This document shows positions 1 to 6,735 of a stretch of 64,000 bases of DNA, piece after piece (within the stretch, counting starts at the first letter, position 1; every line of letters begins with the position of its first letter). The notes below the pieces were generated by a model. That model searched no databases. It was not told the origin of the DNA and saw only the letters and a program-made list of their open reading frames with translations. A program made the translations under genes and the position numbers. Origin of the DNA: Clostridia bacterium (GTDB taxonomy: Bacteria > Bacillota > Clostridia > Oscillospirales > CAG-272); the NCBI GenBank assembly GCA_017462035.1, contig JAFTRY010000007.1, forward strand, positions 1-64,000, given 5' to 3'.

Positions 1-18
1 AAATACAATATGGTACTT

Positions 19-147
19 GCAATTCCATTGCGTATGTGATAAACTATTTGTGTCAAGTTTCACGACTTGATACTCCTTTGATGTTTTTATTGTTTTGGTT
101 GGCAGACCAACTTTATTATACATCAAAGGAGGTATTTTTTCTACGCA
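19..147. other. Cluster of nested inverted repeats, possible structured RNA
   Basis: Several inverted repeats sit side by side. GCAAT/ATTGC pairs at 19-31, TCAAGT/ACTTGA at 52-70, and a 14-bp arm at 71-84 pairs with 120-134 with one bulged base. The long hairpin encloses a smaller TTGGT/ACCAA hairpin at 95-110. TGCGTA (28-33) could also pair with TACGCA (142-147) to close the set. On the plus strand the distal arm contains a perfect Shine-Dalgarno core (AAAGGAGG) paired to an anti-SD (CCTTT) and is followed by six T. It could be a leader, an attenuator or the edge of a mobile element cut by the window end. No coding gene is seen in this stretch. Confidence 0.4.
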
Positions 148-203
148 TAGCTAAAGCTTTTTTATCCACACCGGCACAGCCGGTGGTTCTATATATACAA
201 AAG

Positions 204-236
204 AACCGACTGCTCTCAGAAAAGGGCAGTCGGTCA
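204..236. terminator. Intrinsic terminator after the CNNM transporter gene
   Basis: An 8-bp perfect stem (CCGACTGC at 206-213 with GCAGTCGG at 226-233) is flanked by T-rich sequence on both strands. It lies about 20 bp beyond the stop codon of the minus-strand transporter gene. It may also stop transcription entering from the left. Confidence 0.7.
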
Positions 237-256
237 TTTCTTTTTTATGCTTGGGT

Positions 257-1585
257 TTATGCTTGGGAAGAGGGGGAGGTTTTTTCCTCTTTTTCTTCTT
301 CCTCGTCGTTTTCCTGTACTGTCTTTACCGTAACCAAAGCACTTTCTACACGGTGCTCGTGAATGTTCAGTACTTGAATATCCAGTTGTTCATTAGACAC
401 CTCAAAGGAAGAGCCGTCCTCGGGGATGGAGCCGTAAAGACTAAGAATAAAACCGCCAAACGTATCAGAGTCCGAGTCGGAAAGCTCCAGATTCAGTGCT
501 TTTTCCACGTCTTCGATTAGAGTGCTTCCGCTGATTTGCCAGCGATCCTCCTCCAAATGCGTGATCAGCTCCTCCTCTTCCTCCTCCTGACTTCCTTCGG
601 AGAACTCGCCAACCAGACATTCGACCAAGTCAGTCAGCGTGACAATACCGCTGACTCCGCCATATTCGTCCAATACAATGGCAAAAAACTGTCTGTTTTC
701 CTTCATATTGCGGAATAGAACGTCTGCTTTTACAGTTTCGGGAACAAAGTAAGCGGGAAGTACCGCTTTTTTCATGACCAGCGAACGGTTCTTGTTTTCC
801 AAGCGGAAATATTCTCTGGCATCCAGAATTCCAACGATATCATCAATATTTTCGTCGTAGACGGGGTAGCGCGCGTATCGGCTGTTGAGAATGATCTCGT
901 TCCACTCCTCGGGGGTGTCTTCCAGAGCAAGCATGGTTATATCGGTACGGTGTGTCGCGATTTCGCCGGCGGAAAGATCGTCGAAATCGAAGATATTTTC
1001 GATGAGCTCCTTATCGTACTCGTCAATGCTTCCATCTTCGTGAGCCTCATCCACAAGAGTAAGAAGCTCGCCTTCGGTAACAGTGTCTTCCTCCCCGGGT
1101 TTTATAACCTTGGTCAACAGCTTTTTCCACTGCATGAAAAAACAGTTAACGGGGGTGAGAATTGTCATAATGATGCGAAGAAAGGGAACCACTGCCAAGG
1201 AAACTCCCTCCGGGTGATCCTTTGCCAAGCTTTTGGGAGTGATCTCACCAAAAATCAGTACGATAACCGTAATAATGGCGGTGGAGATCGCGGAAGCATA
1301 GCCGATTGCTCTTGTGTTTTTCAGTAATTCCAAAAACCAAAGAGTGGCAACAGAGGACAGGGCAATATTGACAATGTTGTTGCCAACCAGCAGCGTGGAG
1401 AGAAGCTTGTCATAATTGCTTTCCATTTTGAGAACAAGTGCCGCACGTTTGTTTCCCTCGGTGGCAAGATTTTTCATCTTAGTACGGTTGAAGGAGGTAA
1501 GAGCGGTCTCGCTTCCTGAGAAAAACGCGGAAAAAGCGAGACAAATTAACATGATAATAAGCGTAAGTAAACTACCTTCAGGCAT
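257..1585 (-). CDS. CNNM/CorC-family (HlyC-like) membrane transporter
   Basis: This 442-residue protein has the usual order of the family: a DUF21 membrane domain with about four hydrophobic segments in residues 1-155 (the FFSGSETALTS motif is near the N-terminus, and IFGEITPKSLAK is near residue 115), paired CBS domains around 195-325, and a CorC/HlyC C-terminal domain around 345-425. Members are linked to magnesium, sodium or cobalt export; the old name haemolysin is not supported by chemistry. A Glu-rich tail (EEEEKEEK) follows. The ATG at 1585 has AAGGAG nearby. Expression is probably controlled by the leader ORF and terminator at 1648-1741. The ion specificity cannot be read from the sequence. 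Confidence 0.88.
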   Translation of the reverse strand: MPEGSLLTLIIMLICLAFSAFFSGSETALTSFNRTKMKNLATEGNKRAALVLKMESNYDKLLSTLLVGNNIVNIALSSVATLWFLELLKNTRAIGYASAISTAIITVIVLIFGEITPKSLAKDHPEGVSLAVVPFLRIIMTILTPVNCFFMQWKKLLTKVIKPGEEDTVTEGELLTLVDEAHEDGSIDEYDKELIENIFDFDDLSAGEIATHRTDITMLALEDTPEEWNEIILNSRYARYPVYDENIDDIVGILDAREYFRLENKNRSLVMKKAVLPAYFVPETVKADVLFRNMKENRQFFAIVLDEYGGVSGIVTLTDLVECLVGEFSEGSQEEEEEELITHLEEDRWQISGSTLIEDVEKALNLELSDSDSDTFGGFILSLYGSIPEDGSSFEVSNEQLDIQVLNIHEHRVESALVTVKTVQENDEEEEKEEKTSPSSQA

Positions 1586-1647
1586 AATAACTCCTTTAAA
1601 ATATGATTTGGTTGGAATTTAGGTGATCTAAGTTTTCAAATAAACGC

Positions 1648-1685
1648 AAAAAAGCATAGCCCGTGCCATAAAACCCGGGTTATGC
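1648..1685 (-). terminator. Attenuator hairpin in the leader of the CNNM transporter
   Basis: A 10-bp stem (CGGGTTATGC at 1676-1685 with GCATAGCCCG at 1654-1663, one G-T pair) is followed on the minus strand by six T (1653-1648). It is a complete intrinsic terminator placed between the promoter at 1807-1834 and the transporter start at 1585, so it would end the transcript before the gene. It begins two bases after the stop codon of a 17-codon leader ORF, the geometry expected of translation-coupled attenuation. Confidence 0.7.
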
Positions 1686-1687
1686 GT

Positions 1688-1741
1688 TCATTGTCTATAA
1701 AAATAAAAATAGGTACTTCGACAATTACCGTCGCTGTCCAC
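1688..1741 (-). CDS. Putative 17-residue leader peptide upstream of the transporter
   Basis: A GTG at 1741 is preceded on the minus strand by AAGGAG ten bases away and opens a frame encoding MDSDGNCRSTYFYFYRQ, with TGA at 1690-1688. The peptide has an acidic start (D-S-D) and an aromatic run (YFYFY). Its stop codon lies two bases before the arm of the terminator at 1648-1685. A ribosome on its last codons would mask that arm, so the peptide may sense translation, magnesium or aromatic aminoacyl-tRNA supply. This is inferred from position and ribosome site only; the peptide was not matched to a known family. Confidence 0.5.
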   Translation of the reverse strand: MDSDGNCRSTYFYFYRQ

Positions 1742-1806
1742 TTGAAAAAATCTCCTTAAAATTAAAACGAAGATATCGTTTCTTATTTGGCTTGGATAAC
1801 ACATAT

Positions 1807-1834
1807 ATTATATCATAAAAAGATCAGTTGTCAA
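1807..1834 (-). promoter_or_regulatory. Promoter of the leader-CNNM transporter unit
   Basis: The minus strand reads TTGACA (1834-1829), 16 bases, then TATAAT (1812-1807). Both hexamers are perfect. Transcription would start near 1800, giving a leader of roughly 215 bases that contains the small ORF and attenuator. Confidence 0.75.
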
Positions 1835-1842
1835 GTGGCTTT

Positions 1843-1874
1843 AAAAAATCTCCTCAAAAAAGAGGAGATTTTTT
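1843..1874 (-). terminator. Terminator after the TSCPD gene
   Basis: AAAAAATCTCCTC (1843-1855) and GAGGAGATTTTTT (1862-1874) form a perfect 13-bp stem around a six-A loop. It begins three bases beyond the stop codon of the minus-strand gene ending at 1877 and carries a T run on that strand. It separates this gene from the transporter promoter. Confidence 0.8.
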
Positions 1875-1876
1875 GG

Positions 1877-2134
1877 TCATTCGTTTTCTTTTTGGTAGCT
1901 TTCCAGTGCTACGGCAAGCTGATCGGGGCAGGAGGAAGATTTAAATCCGCAACGGATGCCCTTGAGACGGCGAACAGCCTCCTCGGGAGACATGCCAACT
2001 ACCAGAGCCGCAACACCCTGTGTGTTTCCGGAACAGCCGCCGTGGAAACGGACGGAGACAATAACGTCGTTTTCAATGTCAATATCAATTTGTCGAGAGC
2101 AAACGCCTCGGGTCTGATACGTAATGTGTTTCAT
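1877..2134 (-). CDS. TSCPD domain-containing protein (TIGR03905 type)
   Basis: The 85-residue product is a small single-domain protein matching the TIGR03905/TSCPD group. It shows the TRGVCS start, the FHGGCSGN motif and a GIRCGFKSSSCPDQL segment with conserved cysteines. TSCPD domains also occur at the C-terminus of some ribonucleotide reductases, but the stand-alone form has no assigned function; the cysteine pattern suggests metal or redox chemistry. An AAGG ribosome site precedes the ATG. It is followed by its own terminator and lies 40 bp downstream of the prephenate-dehydratase-like gene, probably in the same transcript. Confidence 0.8.
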   Translation of the reverse strand: MKHITYQTRGVCSRQIDIDIENDVIVSVRFHGGCSGNTQGVAALVVGMSPEEAVRRLKGIRCGFKSSSCPDQLAVALESYQKENE

Positions 2135-2174
2135 GGATGAATCCTTTCTGAATGAAATATTCGTTTATAAAAGT

Positions 2175-3044
2175 TTATAAAATTGGATAAAGTCCGATGG
2201 GAGTATAGCGGGAATGTTCCATGGAGCAATATAAGTGAAAAGCCATGGCGTGCTCCTTGGGAATTCGGAAGGCAAAGTAAAACCGTTGTAGCTCCTCATC
2301 GTAGAGAACGGGAAGAGAGTCGATGCTCAAAAGCTCGGCATGAAATATGGCTGCCACGGTGAGAATGTCGTGCGGAAATGAGCCGGCGGCAGTGGCAATT
2401 GAGCACTCAAAGCTCCAAGTACAATGCTTGGGAATTCGGTCAGGAAGGGAACGACCCACCAAAGCGTAGCGTGTGTTTCCGACGAGATTTTCGGTTTCCA
2501 GAGAACACACGGCACAGATCTTTAGCTCGTAACGGTCCAGCATAGCGTAAAAGCCAAACAATCTTCCGTCGTGCGTATTCTCCAAAGGAAGAATACTAAA
2601 TTTACAGCGGTTGTTTGCGATGTCCTCACATGCATCGGAGAAAGAAGGGGCTGGATATTGCTTGGCACCAATTACCGTGGGGGATAAAATAGTAAACGCA
2701 CGTTCGTTATAACGGTTTCGCACCAAGGCGATCCCACCGTGAGAGCCGACGGTAGCTTCCTCCTCCGCCCCCAAAAAGAACTTGTCGAAGAGAAGCGTAT
2801 TTTGATTTGGAAGTGTTTCAACGAGACTAAGACAGAATCTCGCGCGGTCCGCTTCGGTCATTTCCGGAAACTGTCGGAGGAAGAGACGGTAAAGTATATC
2901 TGGCTCTTGAGGGGATGCGGTGCGGAGCCAACGGTCTATTGCCTGGGATACACAGAGCTGTTTTTGCTGTTGGGACAGGGCAGAACGATCAGAATATATG
3001 CGAATATTGTTCCGCAAGATGCGGATTTGCTCCGATTGGGTCAT
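2175..3044 (-). CDS. Prephenate dehydratase-like protein with extra N-terminal domain
   Basis: Residues 1 to about 95 match nothing I recognise. From about 97 on, the sequence follows the prephenate dehydratase fold: a weak glycine-rich start, CKFSILPLENTHDGRL (family: DYGVVPIENSxEGxV) and VGNTRYALVGR (family: N-x-TRF-x-V-I-G, whose Thr is catalytic). About 90 C-terminal residues may be a degenerate ACT regulatory domain. The Asn-Thr-Arg core is kept but Phe is replaced by Tyr, and other signature positions are divergent, so activity is uncertain. The gene overlaps the upstream permease gene by four bases, so the two are co-translated. It is not beside other aromatic amino acid genes. Confidence 0.55.
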   Translation of the reverse strand: MTQSEQIRILRNNIRIYSDRSALSQQQKQLCVSQAIDRWLRTASPQEPDILYRLFLRQFPEMTEADRARFCLSLVETLPNQNTLLFDKFFLGAEEEATVGSHGGIALVRNRYNERAFTILSPTVIGAKQYPAPSFSDACEDIANNRCKFSILPLENTHDGRLFGFYAMLDRYELKICAVCSLETENLVGNTRYALVGRSLPDRIPKHCTWSFECSIATAAGSFPHDILTVAAIFHAELLSIDSLPVLYDEELQRFYFAFRIPKEHAMAFHLYCSMEHSRYTPIGLYPIL

Positions 3045-4381
3045 AAATTATCCTTTTCTCTTTTTTTCTTTTTGTCTGTTCTGCGGAAAAGAGCCACGAT
3101 TTTTCGGAATAGAGTGGCGAAAGGATGCAACGCCCGCAAGAATAATTTCTCATGTTTGTCCCGAGGATCTACCAAGGAATCCTTTTCATAATAATCTGCC
3201 GTGTCAATGGGGCGTTTTTTTTCATATAGCCTGTCCTCGAGAAATTCCTTCACGATTGCCACAACCACGGCAAAAATCGGTACGCCGAGGATCATGCCGA
3301 TAATTCCGAAGTAGCTACCCATGATTACGATAGAGATGATGACACCGAGAGAACTGAGACCGGTGGAATCTCCCAGTATCTTGGGTCCGATCACGTTGCC
3401 GTCCAACTGCTGGATCAAAAGGATGAGAACAAGGAAAATCAGTGCCTTAACGGGATCCTTGATGAAGATAATAATAAAGGAGGGAATGGCACCGATAAAA
3501 GGTCCGAATACAGGAATTACGTTGGTAATACAGACGATGGTGGAGACCAAAAGAACGTAGGGCATTTGGAAAATCAAGAGTGTTACCAGAGTGATGACAC
3601 CGATGATGAGGGAATCTACGATCTTACCGATGAAGAATCCGCCGAAGGTTTGATGACAGAGATGAAGATACCGATAGAATCTGTAGGTTGCGGTTTCGGA
3701 AAATAGTGCTGTGGTCAATTTTTTTGTTTGAGCCTTCAGCCGCTCTTTGGAACTGAGAACGTAGATGGAAATGAAAATAGCCAGTACTGTGTTCTTGATA
3801 CCAACTACCAACCCCATGCCGTATTCCTTGATGTTATCAAACAGGCTCTGATTGTTAGAAATGAAGCCTTTGACCAGAGCTATCAGAGACTCTCCGTGGA
3901 TGATCTCGTGATATTCACCGTCGGAGACCAAGTTGGAATAAGTATCGTTGATGAATTTGGAGGTGTTTTCCACATAGAAGTTAAAGTTACCTACAAAATC
4001 CTTGATGCTTTCAATCAACTGGGGAATCAGTAGGAATAGAAAGCCTACAATGATCAAAATAGCGACCACGTAAGTCATTGACAGAGACAGTCCCCGGAGG
4101 ACCCTCGTGTTTTTTATCTTTTTAAAAACCACATATTCAAAGATCTTCAGAATTGGGTTCAAGAGATAAGCAATGGCAACACCCAGTAGAATCGGAGTTA
4201 AAACGTCCAATGCGGAGGAGGTCAGCTCGTTCAGTGTACGAATATTAACCAGTCCGTACAGTACAACAAAAATGATCGCGCATACCAAACCGGCAACGGC
4301 AACGTTACTTTTAATTCGTTTCCAAGAGGAATTCTTGGAGGGTTCTTCTTGTTTCTGATTGCGATTGGGATCGGTAGTCAT
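3041..4381 (-). CDS. AI-2E family transporter (PerM/YtvI-like permease)
   Basis: This 446-residue polytopic protein has about eight hydrophobic helices. These include two near the N-terminus (residues 27-47 and 60-85), a third around 105-125, and a long cluster at 245-385 that carries the family glycine/proline pattern (ITNVIPVFGPFIGAIPS and GPKILGDSTGLSSLGV). These mark the PF01594 family, whose members include exporters of autoinducer-2 and sodium/proton antiporters, so the substrate is open. The N-terminus is polar and the C-terminal 25 residues are Lys/Arg-rich (TDKKKKREKD). The gene has its own promoter at 4458-4486 and overlaps the next gene by four bases. Confidence 0.85.
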   Translation of the reverse strand: MTTDPNRNQKQEEPSKNSSWKRIKSNVAVAGLVCAIIFVVLYGLVNIRTLNELTSSALDVLTPILLGVAIAYLLNPILKIFEYVVFKKIKNTRVLRGLSLSMTYVVAILIIVGFLFLLIPQLIESIKDFVGNFNFYVENTSKFINDTYSNLVSDGEYHEIIHGESLIALVKGFISNNQSLFDNIKEYGMGLVVGIKNTVLAIFISIYVLSSKERLKAQTKKLTTALFSETATYRFYRYLHLCHQTFGGFFIGKIVDSLIIGVITLVTLLIFQMPYVLLVSTIVCITNVIPVFGPFIGAIPSFIIIFIKDPVKALIFLVLILLIQQLDGNVIGPKILGDSTGLSSLGVIISIVIMGSYFGIIGMILGVPIFAVVVAIVKEFLEDRLYEKKRPIDTADYYEKDSLVDPRDKHEKLFLRALHPFATLFRKIVALFRRTDKKKKREKDNL

Positions 4382-4457
4382 AGGTTGAATTCCTTTCGAT
4401 GAGAGTCGGGCATATCGAAACGGGAAATGTTAAATAAACAGATATGTCATCCCTCTT

Positions 4458-4486
4458 ATTTTACAATTTTTTCGGTAGGAAGTCAA
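4458..4486 (-). promoter_or_regulatory. Promoter of the AI-2E family permease operon
   Basis: The minus strand reads TTGACT (4486-4481), 17 bases, then TAAAAT (4463-4458). It is about 75 bp before the permease ATG. A separate inverted repeat, GTTTCA-N6-TGAAAC (4521-4538), lies between this promoter and the ispE promoter and could be an operator for either. Confidence 0.6.
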
Positions 4487-4572
4487 TATATATGAAAAAA
4501 TATTCACATATTATTTTAAAGTTTCAACAATGTGAAACGTTCAGCCCGGAGATGCAAAATTTTCATAGGCTC

Positions 4573-4601
4573 TTGCAAAAAAAGGATTCCTGTGGTATAT
4601 T
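4573..4601 (+). promoter_or_regulatory. Promoter of ispE
   Basis: TTGCAA (4573-4578), 17 bases, TATATT (4596-4601). Transcription would start near 4608, which leaves almost no leader for an ATG at 4615 and favours a start inside the 4639-4648 ATG cluster. Confidence 0.55.
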
Positions 4602-4644
4602 TATATAAAGGTGTATGGATGACAAAATGAGAGGACGAATGGAT

Positions 4645-5532
4645 ATGATGAGAAAGATCGAAGAGCTGGCTTGCGGAAAAGTGAATCTTCATTTAGATAT
4701 TGTGGGACGGGAGGAGAACGGCTACCATCTGGTCAATAATGTGATGCAGACCATTTCTCTCTGTGACCGGCTGATCCTGGAAAAAATAGACTCAGATCAA
4801 ATATTTGCTGAATGTAATCGAGAAGGGGTACCCGGAGATGACAGAAACCTGGCGGTACGTGCCGCCCTCCTTTTTCGGGAGCGGGTCGACGGTGTTGGAG
4901 GGCTGCGGATTGAGATCGACAAGCAGATTCCCATGGCTGCGGGGATGGCAGGAGGCAGTGCTGATGCGGCAGCCGTCCTAAGAGGCTTGAACCGCATGCA
5001 CGGTAACCCCTTGAGCGTAGAGGAGCTCTGCTCTCTGGGAACAAAACTTGGTGCCGATGTTCCGTTTTGCGTGGTAGGAGGTACCTCCTACGCGAATGGA
5101 CGGGGGGATCGGCTTCATCCCTTTCCGTCCATGCCGTATGGGTATTTGGTGTGTGCTTGTGAAGGCGAAGGCGTTTCCACTCCCTGGGCGTATAGCCTAC
5201 TGGATCAAAAATATGGAAATTTTTCCGAAAAAGAAGCCTACACGCCCTGTTCTATGGATGCTTTGCGTGATGCCTGCCTCAAAGGAAGTCTTGAAGACGT
5301 GGCAAGCTCCATGTATAATATTTTCGAGGAGCCCGTGCTCTCTCAACGACCTGTGGCTGCGGAGCTCTTGATGCTCTTGAAGAAGAGCGATTCTCTTGGT
5401 GCGATGATGAGTGGAAGCGGACCCTCCGTGTTTGGTATATTCGCTGACCGTGAGAGTGCCGAGAAGGCATCTGAGCTTCTTTGCTGTCGGGGATATAGGG
5501 CTTATTTGTGTACACCCGTGAACCCTAAATGA
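4645..5532 (+). CDS. ispE: 4-diphosphocytidyl-2-C-methyl-D-erythritol kinase
   Basis: IspE phosphorylates the 2-OH of CDP-methylerythritol with ATP in the non-mevalonate isoprenoid pathway. It is a GHMP kinase: ACGKVNLHLDIVGREENGYH near the start matches the family KINL...GYH block, MAAGMAGGSADAAAVLRG is the ATP-binding glycine loop, and MMSGSGPSVFGIF is the third GHMP motif. In-frame ATGs occur at 4615, 4639, 4645 and 4648. I chose 4645 because GAGAGG (4629-4634) is ten bases away and the promoter leaves no leader for 4615; the product is then 295 residues, normal for IspE. Genes are monocistronic here: a promoter lies upstream and a terminator follows. Confidence 0.9.
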   Translation: MMRKIEELACGKVNLHLDIVGREENGYHLVNNVMQTISLCDRLILEKIDSDQIFAECNREGVPGDDRNLAVRAALLFRERVDGVGGLRIEIDKQIPMAAGMAGGSADAAAVLRGLNRMHGNPLSVEELCSLGTKLGADVPFCVVGGTSYANGRGDRLHPFPSMPYGYLVCACEGEGVSTPWAYSLLDQKYGNFSEKEAYTPCSMDALRDACLKGSLEDVASSMYNIFEEPVLSQRPVAAELLMLLKKSDSLGAMMSGSGPSVFGIFADRESAEKASELLCCRGYRAYLCTPVNPK

Positions 5533-5549
5533 ATATTTTTTAGAAAAAC

Positions 5550-5590
5550 GTCGTTTCTCGGCGCGTTGCCGTAGAGCGACTTTTTTCTTT
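5550..5590 (+). terminator. Terminator after ispE
   Basis: GTCGTTTCTCGGC (5550-5562) pairs with GCCGTAGAGCGAC (5568-5580) with two G-T pairs and a two-base internal mismatch. It is followed at once by TTTTTTCTTTTT. Confidence 0.7.
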
Positions 5591-5621
5591 TTAAAAAATC
5601 TTTCAAAGCAGTGTTTTTGCA

Positions 5622-5650
5622 TTGACAAAAATTCGCTTTCAGTGTATAAT
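5622..5650 (+). promoter_or_regulatory. Promoter of the Dlt-like operon
   Basis: TTGACA (5622-5627), 17 bases, TATAAT (5645-5650): a consensus match at both hexamers and spacing. The leader contains a small TTTCCC/GGGAAA hairpin before the first start codon at 5716. No other strong promoter was seen until hrcA, so the six genes to 11655 are probably one transcript. Confidence 0.8.
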
Positions 5651-5715
5651 AATTATGTCTGTTTCCCGGATGAAGGGAAAGAAGAAAAAATTGTTAATTT
5701 GCGGGGGAACCGATT

Positions 5716-6723
5716 GTGTCTTACCGAGCTGATATGGAACGATTTCAACGGGATTATAAAAAGAAAAAAAAGATTGCGGGACTTGTTTTAAAGCTGACCG
5801 TGGTCATTCTGGCTGTAGCCATTCTTGTTGCCGGCGTAGCGGTTGGTGTGATGTTGGCGACAGGCGAATCCTTTGCTGAGGAGGAAACATCTGCGGCAAG
5901 GGACCGAAAAGCACCGGTGATCGTAGGTCCCGAGGGAGATAAAGCAGTGGCGTATCTGGGGGATACCTTTGCTTATAAAAGCTTTGTTACCGTTACGGAT
6001 AACAGTGGGAATTATACCCTGAGTGTGGATGATTCTGCGGTCAATAAAACAGCGGAGGGAAGCTACCCCGTCCACTATACTGCTTCCGATGCGGCAGGAA
6101 ACAAGACGGAATATAAGCTGACGCTGATCATTAAGCGTTCCGAATACTCCGAGGCTCAACTGATGAAGCTGGTGGAAGCCAAGGCGGCAACACTGGGAAT
6201 TACAAAGAATATGACAAAGATCCAGCAGGTGAGGGCAATTTATGCCTATGTCAACGATCCTACCGCCGGAAAAAATGATGCCAATATCTATTTCAGTGAT
6301 GAATCCAACACTCCCTCTCAGCAGCTTTCCCGTGAGAACTGGGAGATCGATTGGGTGGAGGAGGCTTGCCGTACCCTGAGTATGTCACGGATGGAGGGAG
6401 ACTGTTACACGTATTATGCCGTTTCCCGAGCCTTTTTTGAATATTTCGGTATTGAAAGCGTCGGGATCCAGCGAGCTAAGGATTCCACTGAAGCGGGAAC
6501 TCACTTCTGGTGCGTTGTCAACGTGGGAACGGAGAATGCCCCCAGTTGGTATTACTACGATGCCACACGGCTTGCCGGGCGGTTTTCGGATGGTACCAGA
6601 AATGGATGCTTAATGACAGAGGCAAAGCTAAAAAGCTATGTCACCACCGCGGGCGGTACGGAGTTTTATAAAATGAACAAGACCGATGACTTTCCTACGG
6701 TTTCTTCTACGGAAATCAAATGA
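5716..6723 (+). CDS. Membrane-anchored transglutaminase-like protein with Ig-like domain
   Basis: The 335-residue protein starts with a Lys-rich cytoplasmic stretch, a single membrane helix (about 21-49) and an external part. Residues 65-140 resemble a bacterial Ig-like fold with the DxSGN and Y-x-V-x-YTASDAAGNKT pattern. Residues 150-300 form a transglutaminase/protease-like core with a complete triad: Cys230 in MEGDCYTYY, His263 in GTHFWCVV and Asp282 in YYYDATR. Bacterial members cleave or cross-link cell-wall-linked peptides. It is first in the Dlt-like operon, 12 bp before the adenylation gene, so it probably acts on the same surface polymer. The start is GTG with a GGGGG ribosome site. 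The substrate is unknown. Confidence 0.75.
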   Translation: MSYRADMERFQRDYKKKKKIAGLVLKLTVVILAVAILVAGVAVGVMLATGESFAEEETSAARDRKAPVIVGPEGDKAVAYLGDTFAYKSFVTVTDNSGNYTLSVDDSAVNKTAEGSYPVHYTASDAAGNKTEYKLTLIIKRSEYSEAQLMKLVEAKAATLGITKNMTKIQQVRAIYAYVNDPTAGKNDANIYFSDESNTPSQQLSRENWEIDWVEEACRTLSMSRMEGDCYTYYAVSRAFFEYFGIESVGIQRAKDSTEAGTHFWCVVNVGTENAPSWYYYDATRLAGRFSDGTRNGCLMTEAKLKSYVTTAGGTEFYKMNKTDDFPTVSSTEIK

Positions 6724-6735
6724 TGGGGGAAGGGT

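Noticed and set aside
71..134. 3' end of a 16S rRNA gene, because CCTCCTTT appears on the minus strand
   Set aside because: No other rRNA sequence is adjacent; the motif is one arm of a hairpin.
1586..1800. Riboswitch (M-box or yybP-ykoY type) in the transporter leader
   Set aside because: The leader holds a small ORF and a simple terminator; none of the conserved blocks of those riboswitches that I can recall is present.
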